From positions 62,001 through 126,000 of the forward strand of contig NZ_FOXS01000001.1 of the NCBI RefSeq assembly GCF_900115775.1: DNA of 64,000 nt, read 5' to 3'. Under the pieces are notes generated by a model, which did not search any database, was not told the DNA's origin, and worked only from the letters and a program-made list of their open reading frames with translations. The translations under genes and the position numbers were made by a program. The DNA comes from Hymenobacter arizonensis (GTDB lineage: Bacteria; Bacteroidota; Bacteroidia; Cytophagales; Hymenobacteraceae). This document shows positions 15,696 to 24,609 of this stretch, one piece after another (within the stretch, counting starts at the first letter, position 1; each line of letters begins with the position of its first letter).

Positions 15696-16381
15696 TGCCG
15701 ATGCGTGCCCGGCTCGATGCGGCCTTGCTCACGCGCCCGCCCCGGCTGCTGCACGCCCTGCTGCCCGGCTGCGAGTGGACCGGCCCGCGTACCACGCCCA
15801 CCGGAGCCCCGGTAGTATACCTCACCTTCGACGACGGCCCCATTCCCGAAGAAACGCCCTGGGTGCTGGAGCAGCTGGCCGCGTTCGATGCGCAGGCCAC
15901 GTTTTTTTGCGTGGGCGAGAACCTGAAACGCTACCCCGACATAGCACGCGCAACCTTGGCGGCCGGCCACCGCCTCGGCAACCACACCCACCAGCACCGC
16001 AGCGCCTGGGCCACCACCCGCTCCGACTACGTGCAGGGTATCGTTGATTGCCAGTTAGCGCTATCAGCCGTAGGGCTGGTTGAAAGTCAGGGTACTGGCG
16101 CCCCCGCTATGCTTTTCCGGCCGCCCCATGGCCGGCTCACCTGGCCCTTGCTGCAGGCCCTGCGCCCCGAGTACCGAGTGGCCATGTGGTCGGTCCTGAC
16201 CCGGGACTACGACCCGGACCTCAGCCCGGAAAACTGCCTGCGCTTCGCCTTGGCCGCGGTGCGAGCCGGCGATATTGTGGTATTTCACGATAGCCGCAAG
16301 GCCAGCGCCCGGCTGCGGTTTGTGCTGCCGCGGTTGCTGGTGCACCTGGCTGCGCAAGGCTTTCAGTTTCACGCGCTGTGA
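15695..16381 (+). CDS. Polysaccharide deacetylase (NodB homology, CE4)
   Basis: Carbohydrate esterase family 4 enzyme that removes N- or O-acetyl groups from a glycan. The five NodB motifs are visible: TFDDGP (catalytic base and metal Asp), NHTHQH (metal His pair), RPPHG, WSVLTRDYD and IVVFHD. There is no obvious signal peptide, so it may act in the cytoplasm or on membrane-proximal lipid-linked substrate. Start ATG 15695 overlaps the upstream TGA by one base; ATG 15701 is an alternative. The next gene's GTG overlaps its stop. Confidence 0.9.
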   Translation: MPMRARLDAALLTRPPRLLHALLPGCEWTGPRTTPTGAPVVYLTFDDGPIPEETPWVLEQLAAFDAQATFFCVGENLKRYPDIARATLAAGHRLGNHTHQHRSAWATTRSDYVQGIVDCQLALSAVGLVESQGTGAPAMLFRPPHGRLTWPLLQALRPEYRVAMWSVLTRDYDPDLSPENCLRFALAAVRAGDIVVFHDSRKASARLRFVLPRLLVHLAAQGFQFHAL

Positions 16382-17496
16382 GCGAACTAGTGCTACTTCT
16401 TTCGCTAAGCTTTCTGGCCGTTTGGCTGCTGGGCATGGCGTACGCGACCTGGTGCTTTGCCACCCGCCGCGGCGCCAAGCCTGCGGGCGCGCTACCGGCG
16501 CCGTTGCCCCGCGTGAGTGTGCTCATTGCGGCCCGCGACGAGGCTGCCGCCCTGCCACGCTGCCTGGCCAGCCTGCGGGCGCTGCACTACCCCCCCGAGC
16601 TGATTGAGGTGCTGCTGGGCGACGATGCCAGCTCCGATGGCACGGCCGCGGTGGCCGCCGCCGCCATGCAAGGCTACAAAGGGCAGTTTCGGGTCGTAAC
16701 GATTACCGCAACGTTGGGCGAGGCCCGGGGCAAAGCCAACGTGCTGGCCCATTTGGCTAAGTTGGCTACGACGGAATATTTCTTCGTTACCGACGCTGAT
16801 ATCAGCGTGCCGCCGACCTGGATATCTGGCTTGCTGGCACACACTGGGCCGGGCGTGGGCACGGTCACGGGCATCACGGCAGTGCGCGGGCCACGACTGT
16901 TTCATCGGCTGCAGGGCATCGATTGGCTGCTGTCGCTGAGCATGGTGCAGGTAGTGAGCGACCTGGGCCGGCCCGTCACCGCTATGGGCAACAACATGCT
17001 CGTGACCCGTGCTGCCTACGAGGCCACGGGCGGATACGAAGCACTGCCCTTCTCCGTCACCGAAGACTTTGCGCTCTTTAAAGCCACGCTGGAGCACGGC
17101 TACGGCTTTCGTAACGTGTACGCGCCCGAAACCCGAGCCGACTCATTACCCATTTTCACCTGGACGGCCCTCATGAAGCAGCGCCGCCGCTGGCTAAAAG
17201 GCGTGGAGGCGCTGCCCTTGCGCCTGCGTCTGGAGCTGCTGTTTTTTAGTGGGTTCTGGCCGGCGCTGGCGGGCGTGGCGGTGCTAGCCGGGCCAGGCTG
17301 GGCACTGGGAATATGGGGCCTGAAGGTGCTGGTGCAGGGCAGCTTGGCGCATTTCGCGCACCGTCGGGCCGGGCTGCGGCTGGCGTGGCACCTGCTGCCC
17401 TTGTTTGAGCTATATACTATCGCGCTGACCTTTGGGTTGGTCGGCTACCGCATGCTGAATACCAACGTGGTCTGGAAGGGCAGGCGTTATGATTGA
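16378..17496 (+). CDS. Glycosyltransferase family 2, membrane-anchored
   Basis: GT2 with an N-terminal TM (3-24), a GT-A core and three C-terminal TM helices. Motifs are IAARDEAAALP, GDDASSDGT, TDADISVP (DxD), TEDFALF (catalytic base) and KQRRRWLKG (Q-x-x-R-W). The architecture resembles the GT2 at 4510 and ceramide-glucosyltransferase-like enzymes. The GTG start overlaps the TGA of the deacetylase by 4 bp, so the three genes 15159-17496 form a tightly coupled unit. It ends at a palindromic repeat. Confidence 0.87.
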   Translation: MSELVLLLSLSFLAVWLLGMAYATWCFATRRGAKPAGALPAPLPRVSVLIAARDEAAALPRCLASLRALHYPPELIEVLLGDDASSDGTAAVAAAAMQGYKGQFRVVTITATLGEARGKANVLAHLAKLATTEYFFVTDADISVPPTWISGLLAHTGPGVGTVTGITAVRGPRLFHRLQGIDWLLSLSMVQVVSDLGRPVTAMGNNMLVTRAAYEATGGYEALPFSVTEDFALFKATLEHGYGFRNVYAPETRADSLPIFTWTALMKQRRRWLKGVEALPLRLRLELLFFSGFWPALAGVAVLAGPGWALGIWGLKVLVQGSLAHFAHRRAGLRLAWHLLPLFELYTIALTFGLVGYRMLNTNVVWKGRRYD

Positions 17497-17506
17497 GCGA
17501 GTCGAC

Positions 17507-17587
17507 GTAGCGCGACCGTGCCTGAACGACACCCGAACGGCGCGGGGACGCAAACTACAAAGTCCCTGCCGGGCACGGTCGCGTTAC
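17507..17587. repeat. Intergenic palindrome, family B (GTAGCGCGACCGTGCC)
   Basis: Arms GTAGCGCGACCGTGCC (17507-17522) and GGCACGGTCGCGTTAC (17572-17587) enclose a 49-bp loop. It lies between the convergent GT2 (stop 17496) and BlaI-like (stop 17584) genes, so it may also act as a terminator. The same arms occur at 25324-25387. Confidence 0.85.
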
Positions 17588-17961
17588 AGGCTTCGAGTGG
17601 GGTTATCCGAGTCGTTGAGCATGTCGAGCAGCTGCTGCTTCTCGCGCTGGCTCAGGATTTCCTCCACCATAAAAGAGACTAGCGCAGTGGGCGAATTGTC
17701 GAAGTACTGGGTGAGCATGCGCTTGAGGATGGCCGCCCGGTACTCGGTTTTGCTGATGAGGGGGAAGTACTCGTAGGTCTTGCCGTATGCTTTGAAGCCC
17801 ACGTAGCCCTTGCGCTCCAGAATGCGCACCACCGACGACACGGTGTTGTAGGGCGGCTTAGGCTCGTCGGGCAGTTGGTCGATAATGTCCTTCACGAAAG
17901 CTTTCTTTAGCTTCCACAAGGTCTGCATGATGCGCTCCTCGGTTTTGGTTAAATCTTCCAT
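17584..17961 (-). CDS. BlaI/MecI/CopY-family transcriptional repressor
   Basis: A 125-residue winged-helix dimeric repressor. The N-terminal wHTH is seen in LTKTEERIMQTLWKLKKAFVK... and PPYNTVSSVVRILERKGYV; the C-terminal half forms the dimerisation and cleavage domain (LISKTEYRAAILKRML). Family members are normally inactivated by proteolysis by a BlaR1-type M56 sensor encoded next to them. No M56 gene is adjacent here: downstream lies a convergent GT2 and upstream a repeat. The regulator is thus orphaned or the sensor lies elsewhere. Confidence 0.88.
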   Translation of the reverse strand: MEDLTKTEERIMQTLWKLKKAFVKDIIDQLPDEPKPPYNTVSSVVRILERKGYVGFKAYGKTYEYFPLISKTEYRAAILKRMLTQYFDNSPTALVSFMVEEILSQREKQQLLDMLNDSDNPTRSL

Positions 17962-18078
17962 GTGTTGTATGTATAACTGATGAATCAGGTTTGAAACTTA
18001 TTTTTCAGTTATGAAACGTAAAAACCAGTTTTTGTTCAGATTCAGCATTTTAATAAATGGAATTATTTCTCAACAATA

Positions 18079-18206
18079 AGACCGTCATGCCAAGCGCAAA
18101 GACCGTCATGCCAAGCGCAGCCGAGGCATCTCGCTCGCATCGTTCAACGATTATGATTACTCCTGCACGCGAGATGCCTCGGCGGCGCTCGGCATGACGG
18201 TCTTTT
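18079..18206. repeat. Intergenic palindrome, family A (GACCGTCATGCC) with a duplicated arm
   Basis: The arm AGACCGTCATGCCAAGCGCA occurs twice in direct repeat (about 18079 and 18100). It then continues into GCCGAGGCATCTCGC and pairs with GCGAGATGCCTCGGCGGCGC...GGCATGACGGTCTT at 18170-18206. It sits between blaI and tatD promoters with no coding content. Confidence 0.85.
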
Positions 18207-18313
18207 CAAAGGTTGATTAACGGCTTGTTTACTGCCTGACTACTGCCACCACAGTACTTAAATTCTGAAAAAATTCGTGTTCGGCCCGCTTCCAATCCGA
18301 CCTTTGCCGCACC

Positions 18314-19081
18314 ATGCACATCACCGATTCCCACGCCCACCTCTACTCTGAACAGTTTAAGCCCGACCGGCTCGACGCCCTGCGCCGTGCCCAGGATGCC
18401 GGCGTGCGCACCATCGTGATGCCGAACGTGGACCACAGCAGCATCGACGCCATGCTGGAGCTGGAGGCCCAGGCCCCGGAAACTTGCTTTGCCATGATGG
18501 GCCTGCATCCGTGCTCGGTCACGCGCAGCTTCGAGCAGGATTTGTATGAGGTAGAAACCTGGCTGGGTCGCCGGCCCTTCGCAGCGGTAGGCGAGGCCGG
18601 CCTCGATTTGTACTGGGACAAAACTCTGCTGCCCCAGCAGCAGGAGGCGTTGCGCATTCAGTTGCAGATGGCCAAGCAGCACCAGTTGCCCATTGTGCTG
18701 CACACCCGCGACGCCTTTACCGAAACCGCCGACCTGGTGGAGGCCGCCCAGGATGGCACCCTGCGCGGGGTTTTTCATTGCTTTTCGGGCACGCCCGAGG
18801 AGGCCGAGCGCGCCATCAAGCTGGGCTTTATGTTGGGGATTGGGGGCGTGGCCACGTTCAAAAACGGCGGCGCCGATAAGGTGCTGCCTGGCATAGGCCT
18901 GGAGCATTTGCTGCTGGAAACCGACTGCCCGTACCTGGCGCCGGTGCCGCACCGCGGCAAGCGCAACGAGCCGGCTTACTTGCCGCTGGTACTGCGCCGT
19001 GTGGCCGAGCTGCTGGGCAAAGACGTGGAGGAGGTAGCTGAGGCTACGACGCGTAACGCAGCAGCGCTGTTTAACCTGTAG
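18314..19081 (+). CDS. TatD family metal-dependent hydrolase
   Basis: TIM-barrel metallohydrolase of the TatD DNase family, 255 aa, normal length. Metal ligands are visible in DSHAHL near the start, GEAGLDLYW (Glu), LHTRDA (His), HCFSG (His) and LETDCPYL (Asp). Family members have 3'-5' exonuclease or DNase activity in repair of oxidative damage; the substrate here is not known. It is monocistronic, flanked by palindromic repeats on both sides. A GACCTTTG just upstream is a near miss to the promoter consensus. Confidence 0.92.
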   Translation: MHITDSHAHLYSEQFKPDRLDALRRAQDAGVRTIVMPNVDHSSIDAMLELEAQAPETCFAMMGLHPCSVTRSFEQDLYEVETWLGRRPFAAVGEAGLDLYWDKTLLPQQQEALRIQLQMAKQHQLPIVLHTRDAFTETADLVEAAQDGTLRGVFHCFSGTPEEAERAIKLGFMLGIGGVATFKNGGADKVLPGIGLEHLLLETDCPYLAPVPHRGKRNEPAYLPLVLRRVAELLGKDVEEVAEATTRNAAALFNL

Positions 19082-19086
19082 GCAAC

Positions 19087-19189
19087 CGTCGCGCGGACTC
19101 TGTAGTCCGCGTCCCCGCACCGCCCCAACGATTCGCAAGTGGCGCGGGGACGCGGACTACAGAGTCCGCGCTACGGTCGCGCTACGCCC
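19087..19189. repeat. Intergenic palindrome, family C (GCGCGGACT...AGTCCGCG)
   Basis: A perfect 28-bp inverted repeat (19091-19118 with 19144-19171) flanks a 25-bp centre and is followed by a family B-like end (CTACGGTCGCGCTACG). Each arm is itself partly self-complementary. It lies just after the tatD stop and could serve as a terminator. Confidence 0.88.
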
Positions 19190-19214
19190 CAACGGTACCT
19201 TGGCTGTAAAGGCG

Positions 19215-19577
19215 TTACGCGGCCAGTTTTACGCCTGCTTCCAGCCGGGTGAGCACGACTTCAATCTGGGTAGCGAAGGCGTTTACCAGTTCAAGGTCGG
19301 CGCGCGATTCTTCGATTTGGCCGCGGCTGTAACGGGTGGCCAGGTCCTGGCCGGTTTGCAGCATCTGCTGAACCAGGTGCTCAAGGTCGCGCACGTCGGT
19401 AGAAGCGCGAAGCGCGGGCTTCAGGGTGGCTTGTATCCACTGGCCGAGGGGATTGTCGCGAATAGAAAACAGCTCCGGCTCGGCTTCCCGCACCCCGTAG
19501 AGCACCGAGCGCAGCCGCGACTTAAACAGCACCAGCTTCACGCGGGCTTGCTGAAAGGCGAAAGAAGTGAGGGCCAT
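19215..19577 (-). CDS. CZB-like helical protein lacking most zinc ligands
   Basis: A 120-residue all-helical protein. Its pattern fits the chemoreceptor zinc-binding (CZB) fold: AxxxxxxxKSRLRSVLYG, then DNPLGQWI, which matches the Cys-x-x-Gly-Lys-Trp signature position, then DLEHLVQQM and LATRYSRGQ. The Cys is replaced by Asn and the first His position is not His, so zinc binding is unlikely. The neighbouring gene on the same strand encodes a PAS sensor 52 bp upstream, so the pair may form a signalling unit. The family call is inference from the pattern only. Confidence 0.5.
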   Translation of the reverse strand: MALTSFAFQQARVKLVLFKSRLRSVLYGVREAEPELFSIRDNPLGQWIQATLKPALRASTDVRDLEHLVQQMLQTGQDLATRYSRGQIEESRADLELVNAFATQIEVVLTRLEAGVKLAA

Positions 19578-19629
19578 GCGGGGTAGGGTGAGCGGGTGGT
19601 GTGCGGGAAAAACAGGAGGGGAGCAGAGG

Positions 19630-20937
19630 CTAGGCGTTGGTGCCGGGGAGGGTGCGCTGCTGCTCCAGGGCCAGCCGGGCCAGCACCAGCTCGGTTACTT
19701 CAAAGGCAAATGCCATGATGCCGGCCGGCTGGTCCTGCTCGCGGAACTGTTGGTAGATGAAGTTGAAATAGGCGTCGTGCAGCTGCCCGCTGTCGTCGCG
19801 CCCCAGCTTCAGATGCATCTCCTTGCCATGGAAGGTTTCGCCGGTTTGGTACACCTTGTCGAGCAGGTCGATGATGCCTTGCTCCTTGAGTTCGGGCAGT
19901 GCCTCGGCTACGGTGAGGCCCTGGATTTGGCGGTCGGGGAAAAGCTGCTGGTACACTGGGTTCACAAATTCGAACAGGTGCTCCGGGCCGCGCAAGATGC
20001 AAATCATGGCCGGCGCCTGCATGAACAGGTTGTGGAAGGTCTCGCGCTGGTTTTCCGCTTTCTTGTACTGCTCGTAGGCCTGCTCGGCCAGCAGGTGGTG
20101 TTGCTCGTTGGCTTCGAGCAGTTCCTGCACCATCTGGCGCTGCTCGTGAATTTCGGTGGCGCCGCCCACCCACAGGTTGATGGTGCCGGCCTCGTCGTGG
20201 CGGGGCGTGGCGCGCGCCAGAATCCAGCGGTACTGGCCGTCGTGGCGGCGCAGGCGGTATTCCACTTGGTACGTATCGCCGGTATCCACCGAGTGCTGCC
20301 AGGCGCGCAGCACCCGGTTCAGGTCGTCGGGGTGAATGTTGTCGGTCCACTGATAGCCGGTTTCCTGGGACATGCTACGGCCGGTGAACGCCAGCCAGCG
20401 CGGGTTGAAGTAGTCGCGCTGCCCATCGGGCGTGGCCGTCCAGATGAGCACGGGCAGGTTGTCGAGCACGAAGCGCGTGCGGTCCTGCGCTTCGGCCAGG
20501 GCCTGCTGGGCGCGGGCGGCTTCCTGGGCGGCGCGGTACTGCTCGGTCACGTTTTGGGTGCGCTGCAAAATGTACTGCAGCCGGCCCTGCTCGTCGAGCA
20601 GGGGGTAGTGCGTGGCCTGCCAATACATTTCCTCGAAGCCGCCGCCCTGCTCAGCGGGCCGGGCCAGGTCGTAGCGGATGATGGGCATGGTGTGCGGCTC
20701 CAGGTGCTGCCGCACATGTTCGTGCGACTCCGCGATGATGTTGCCCTGGTTCTGGTCGACGGACGGGTAGGCCTCGAACAGAGTGCGGCCGACGACGTCT
20801 TCCCGCGGCTTGAGCGAAGCCGCCGCGTGGCTGTCGGTATTGTCCAGGATGGTGGCATCCGGCGCCATGAGCAGCAGGTTGTTGGGCAAGGAGCGGAACA
20901 ACCGGTGGTAATCGACAGCAGAATCGAGGGCGGACAT
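19630..20937 (-). CDS. Multi-PAS domain sensory protein without an output domain
   Basis: 435 residues with three PAS/PAC modules: about 5-140 (VDYHRLFRSLPNNLLLM...; PIIRYDLARP), 165-290 (VLDNLPVLIWTATPDGQ...IHPDDLNRVLRAW...WVGGATEI) and 310-430 (LFMQAPAMICILRGPEH...AFEVTELV). Coiled linkers (AAQEAARAQQALAEAQ; EQAYEQYKKAENQRET) separate them. No histidine kinase, GGDEF or HTH domain follows: the frame ends shortly after the third PAS. It is cytoplasmic. ATG 20937 is chosen; the frame extends upstream to 21207 but that part has no PAS character and lies above a promoter box. Probably an accessory sensor working with another protein. Confidence 0.8.
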   Translation of the reverse strand: MSALDSAVDYHRLFRSLPNNLLLMAPDATILDNTDSHAAASLKPREDVVGRTLFEAYPSVDQNQGNIIAESHEHVRQHLEPHTMPIIRYDLARPAEQGGGFEEMYWQATHYPLLDEQGRLQYILQRTQNVTEQYRAAQEAARAQQALAEAQDRTRFVLDNLPVLIWTATPDGQRDYFNPRWLAFTGRSMSQETGYQWTDNIHPDDLNRVLRAWQHSVDTGDTYQVEYRLRRHDGQYRWILARATPRHDEAGTINLWVGGATEIHEQRQMVQELLEANEQHHLLAEQAYEQYKKAENQRETFHNLFMQAPAMICILRGPEHLFEFVNPVYQQLFPDRQIQGLTVAEALPELKEQGIIDLLDKVYQTGETFHGKEMHLKLGRDDSGQLHDAYFNFIYQQFREQDQPAGIMAFAFEVTELVLARLALEQQRTLPGTNA

Positions 20938-21265
20938 GGCGGGAAGGAGCGACAAGTGAGCCGCAGCAGGCCGTTTGGGAAAAGGGCCGGGCGCGGGCGA
21001 GTTCAAAAAACCGGGGGGCAAAGCTACTAGGTGCGGGTAGCTATCTGGCCTGCCGATGGGCGGAAATACGGACGGACTTTCGCGAACGGCCACTTGAATA
21101 GCCAGAAAGGCGGACGAGCTCCCGAAAACACCCCGCCAATGCTTAAAAATGCTCGTCCGGTGGCGCCGACGCTTCGTCCGCGCCTTTCGACGCTTCGGCA
21201 ACAACAAGTTGAGGGAGGGTAGCTCCGGCCAACACCTTTGACTCAGTACTTAACCGCTGGTCCCC
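20938..21265. other. Intergenic region without a gene
   Basis: It contains the divergent control regions of the PAS gene (box at 21019-21026) and the TonB-type receptor. No coding frame with family character was seen. Confidence 0.6.
21019..21026 (-). promoter_or_regulatory. Candidate -7 box for the PAS/CZB-like operon
   Basis: TAGCTTTG on the minus strand matches TAnnTTTG, 81 bp upstream of the ATG at 20937. It supports the downstream start. Confidence 0.5.
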
Positions 21266-23515
21266 ATGAAAACGCTGCTACCCCTGCCCCTGTTGCTGCT
21301 GAGCTTCGCCCGTCCCGCCACTGCCCAAAGCACCGCCCCGGCTCCGGCCCACAGCGCGGCGGGTACCGCCATTTCCGGCCGCGTGCGCGACACTGCCGGC
21401 CAGCCGCTGCCCGGCGTCAACGTGTTCCTAAAAGGCTCTTTCGATGGCGTCAGCACCGATTCGCTGGGTGGGTTCAGCTTCGATACCCGCCTCATGGGCA
21501 GCACGAGCCTGGTGGTGGCCTACATCGGCCACGAGCCTCAAGAGCTGCCCCTTACGCTTGGCCAGGGCCCTATTTCGCTGCCCAACATCAGGCTAAAAGC
21601 TTCGCGCGCTGCCCTCGGCGATGTGGTGGTGACGGCCGGCGCCTTCGAGGCCAGCGACGAAAAGCGCAGCAGCGTGCTCAACTCGCGCGATGTGCTTACC
21701 ACGGCCGGCGCCCTGGCCGACGTGGCCGGCGCCCTCAACACCCTGCCCGGCACCAGCCGCAACGGCGAAGAAGGCAAGCTGTTTGTGCGCGGCGGTGCGG
21801 CCGGCGAAACCAAGCAGTTTATGGACGGCCTGGCGCTGCAAAGCGCGTACACGGCCAACGTGAGCGGCTCGCCGGCCCGGGGCCGGTTCTCGCCTACCTT
21901 GTTCAAAGGCACTGTTTTCAGCACCGGCGGCTACTCGGCCGAATACGGGCAGGCCTTGTCGGCGGCTGTGATACTGAACTCGAACGACCTTGCCCCCGAA
22001 ACCCAAACCGGCATCACGCTGCTCTCGCTGGGCCAGGTGGGCCTCTCACAAACCCAGCGCTGGGAGCGGGCCTCGGTGGCCGTGACCGGCGACTACATGA
22101 ACATGCAGCCCTACTTCGGCGTGATTCCGCAGCTGCAGCTCACGGCCCACGAAACGATGAGCAGCTCGGTAGCTTACCGGCAGCGCACCGGGGAGGGCGG
22201 CATGTTCAAGGCCTACGGGGTCGTGAGTAAGTCGCATTCCGGCGTGCGCACACCCACCGTGGGCTGGGAAAACGGCCAGCCTGTGGACCTGCAGAATACC
22301 AACGCCTACCTGAACACCAGCTTCCGCAGCCACCTGCGCGGCGGCTGGAGCGTGAACACCGGCCTGGCCGCCACCCGCGACGAGCAACACCTCAACCTGG
22401 GCGTTCAGGCCGGCGCGCCCACCGTCAACCGGTTGCACGAACTGGAGCAATCCGTGGTGGGCCGCGTGGTGCTCACCAACGACTCGGTGGGCACTTATTG
22501 GAACCTGAAAATCGGCGCCGAAGGCCTGGGCCAACACTTCGCCCAGCAAGTGCAAATGACCGGCGAAGGCCAAAAGACCGACTTGCCCCAACGCGCCTTC
22601 GACGAGCAGCGCGCCGCCGGCTTTGCCGAAGCCAACATTGCCTTCACCAGTCAGCTGGCCGGCCGGGTAGGGGCCCGGGCCGAGTATTCAGCCCTGCTCA
22701 ACCGCTGGAACGCCGCCCCGCGCCTGGCCCTGGCCTACCAGCTCAACGAAGACAACCAGGTATCGGCGGCATTCGGCCATTTCTACCAAACCCCCGCCAA
22801 CGACCTGCTGCTCTCCGGCCAGTACAGCTCCGCCCTGCGCTTCGAGCGCGCCGACCACTACCTGCTCACCTACCAGCGCCTCACCAGCCTCCGCACCCTG
22901 CGCGTGGAGGGCTACTACAAAGACTACCGCAACCTGCTGCGCTTCGATGCCGCTCAGCCCTACCGGCCGGCCACGTACCAGAGCACCGGCAGCGGCTACG
23001 CTCGCGGCGTCGACTTCTTCTTCCGCGACCGCAAAACCGTGCCTAAGCTTGACTATTGGGTGAGCTACGGCCTGCTCGACACCAAGCGCCAGCAGCGCAC
23101 CGACCCCGCCGTGGCCATGCCCACGTTCGCCTCGCGCCACAACGTTTCGGTGGTCGGCAAGTACTGGTTCAATAAGCTGCACACGCTGGTGGGCGCCACT
23201 TTCAATTACAGTAGCCCGCGCCTCTCCTACGACCCCGCTTTTCAAGCTTTCCGCACGCCCAGCTATCAAGAGTTCAGCATGAACCTGAGCTACGTGACCA
23301 CCATCCGGAAGAACTACACCATCGTGCACGTGTCGTGCTCCAACCTGCTGGGCCGCGAAAACGTGTTCGGCTACCGCTACGGCGCCGCCCCCACCGACCA
23401 GGGCAGCTACCAGCGCGTGCCCGTGCTGCCCTCGGCCCCGCGCATGGTGTTCGTGGCGCTGATGATTTCCATTAATAAGGCCCGGCCAGCGGATACGAAT
23501 GTGGCGCCGGAGTAA
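21266..23515 (+). CDS. TonB-dependent receptor with CarboxypepD_reg N-terminal domain
   Basis: Outer-membrane barrel of 749 residues. A signal peptide (1-20, ending ATAQ) precedes a carboxypeptidase-regulatory-like domain (about 35-110: ISGRVRDTAGQPLPGVNVFLKG). A plug domain follows (VVVTAG, FVRGGAAGETKQFMDG) and then a beta-barrel ending in an aromatic-rich strand region. It imports a ligand with TonB energy, or displays it; no SusD partner is present, so it is not a classical SusC. The substrate is unknown. It ends at a strong bidirectional terminator. Confidence 0.88.
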   Translation: MKTLLPLPLLLLSFARPATAQSTAPAPAHSAAGTAISGRVRDTAGQPLPGVNVFLKGSFDGVSTDSLGGFSFDTRLMGSTSLVVAYIGHEPQELPLTLGQGPISLPNIRLKASRAALGDVVVTAGAFEASDEKRSSVLNSRDVLTTAGALADVAGALNTLPGTSRNGEEGKLFVRGGAAGETKQFMDGLALQSAYTANVSGSPARGRFSPTLFKGTVFSTGGYSAEYGQALSAAVILNSNDLAPETQTGITLLSLGQVGLSQTQRWERASVAVTGDYMNMQPYFGVIPQLQLTAHETMSSSVAYRQRTGEGGMFKAYGVVSKSHSGVRTPTVGWENGQPVDLQNTNAYLNTSFRSHLRGGWSVNTGLAATRDEQHLNLGVQAGAPTVNRLHELEQSVVGRVVLTNDSVGTYWNLKIGAEGLGQHFAQQVQMTGEGQKTDLPQRAFDEQRAAGFAEANIAFTSQLAGRVGARAEYSALLNRWNAAPRLALAYQLNEDNQVSAAFGHFYQTPANDLLLSGQYSSALRFERADHYLLTYQRLTSLRTLRVEGYYKDYRNLLRFDAAQPYRPATYQSTGSGYARGVDFFFRDRKTVPKLDYWVSYGLLDTKRQQRTDPAVAMPTFASRHNVSVVGKYWFNKLHTLVGATFNYSSPRLSYDPAFQAFRTPSYQEFSMNLSYVTTIRKNYTIVHVSCSNLLGRENVFGYRYGAAPTDQGSYQRVPVLPSAPRMVFVALMISINKARPADTNVAPE

Positions 23516-23534
23516 TACAACTTACTTAATGTAT

Positions 23535-23578
23535 CAACCCAAACGGCCGCTCCCAGCTAGGAGCGGCCGTTTGGGTTG
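23535..23578. terminator. Bidirectional intrinsic terminator
   Basis: A 19-bp perfect stem (23535-23553 with 23560-23578) with a 6-nt loop lies between the convergent receptor (stop 23515) and beta-barrel (stop 23594) genes. It has A/T-containing ends rather than a long T tract. Confidence 0.8.
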
Positions 23579-23593
23579 CATGCTTTCGATGGG

Positions 23594-24277
23594 CTACTTC
23601 CCAAACCGGTAACGTACGCCCAGCGCTGCGCTGCCGGTGAAGCCAACATTATAATATGGGTCGCCTACACTGCGGTTAGTAGTGATGTCGAAGTTCAAGT
23701 CAAGGCGCGGGTTCAGGCGATAGCGAACGCCGGCCCCAAGCGTTAGCAGGAATAAGTTTCGGCTACCACGACTGGAATAGTTCGTGATTTGTAGGCCGCC
23801 TGCGATGCTGTCGGACCGGGTACTGCGGCTGTTGCCGCTCCCATTCTCCAGGCCTGCGCCGGCCAGAGCATCGAATTGAACGCGGTGAGCCAAGTTGCGG
23901 GTAAGGGTGTAGCGTGACAGCAGCGATACTGAGGTAACCTGCGACCTGATACTGCCTTGAAATCGGGAGTATTGCGGTGCATTGTTGGGCTCGGGGTAGT
24001 AGATGAACTCGTTGTCGTAAGAATAGTTGGCCCTACTGTGGGCAACGCCCACTTGCAAGGAAATGCGTGGGCCCAGCTGGTAGCCGGCCGTGAGTTGCAC
24101 GGGTAGCCGGACGCTGCTATTGCGGGCTGCCTTGCCACCAAAATTTTGGTAGTAGCTGCTGTAGGCGGCCAAGCCCACGTAGAATTTGGGTGTGGGCGCC
24201 GGCTCAAGAACTGGAGTTTGTGCGCGGCTCAGCATGGGCAAAGCGAGGAGAAAGGCGACCAAGCGGGTAGAAGGCAT
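23594..24277 (-). CDS. Outer-membrane beta-barrel protein (paralog of 27769 gene)
   Basis: A 227-residue exported barrel. The signal peptide ends at SRAQ (about 20). It then shows the pattern FYVGLAAYSSYYQ, RLPVQLTAGYQLGPRISLQVGVAHS, alternating beta strands and a C-terminal GVRYRFGK, typical of small OmpW/OmpA-like barrels. The paralog at 27769-28485 shares FYVGLxAYxSYYQ, PVQLTAGYxLxPRxxLQxGVA and ALGxRYRFGx. Function unknown; porin or adhesin-like roles are possible. Confidence 0.75.
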   Translation of the reverse strand: MPSTRLVAFLLALPMLSRAQTPVLEPAPTPKFYVGLAAYSSYYQNFGGKAARNSSVRLPVQLTAGYQLGPRISLQVGVAHSRANYSYDNEFIYYPEPNNAPQYSRFQGSIRSQVTSVSLLSRYTLTRNLAHRVQFDALAGAGLENGSGNSRSTRSDSIAGGLQITNYSSRGSRNLFLLTLGAGVRYRLNPRLDLNFDITTNRSVGDPYYNVGFTGSAALGVRYRFGK

Positions 24278-24609
24278 CGGGTAGAGTAGGGAATGAGGAT
24301 ACTAGGAGGAGGCTCCTAGACAGCCAAGCGTTGCACCAACGCAAAGAAATAAAGTTTCGCGTGCGCTGCGCCTAGCAAGAACGCCAATAAAGTTGCAACG
24401 CTGCCGTCGGACCAAGTCGAGCAAAAAAGCGCCGTCACGTTGTCGGCGCGCCACGTCGGTTCATCCGCTTTATCCGACGCTTCGGTCACAGAAAATTTCA
24501 GACGCTTCAGGCGGCGCCCACCTTTGAATCATCAACCACGGCAAGCGCCGCTGCTGCCCCGCCGCACACTTTCAACCACACATTTTCACCCTCTTTTTCC
24601 TCAACCGTT
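24278..24609. other. Intergenic region with a terminator-like hairpin on the minus strand
   Basis: No gene was seen. On the minus strand GCGCCG...CGGCGC followed by T6 (24423-24450) looks like a terminator, but no minus-strand gene lies directly upstream of it. The rest should hold the promoters of the flanking divergent genes. Confidence 0.5.

Noticed and set aside
19567..21030. Plus-strand open frame of 487 codons
   Set aside because: It lies antisense over the PAS-domain gene, whose motifs are clear; the plus-strand product has no recognisable fold.
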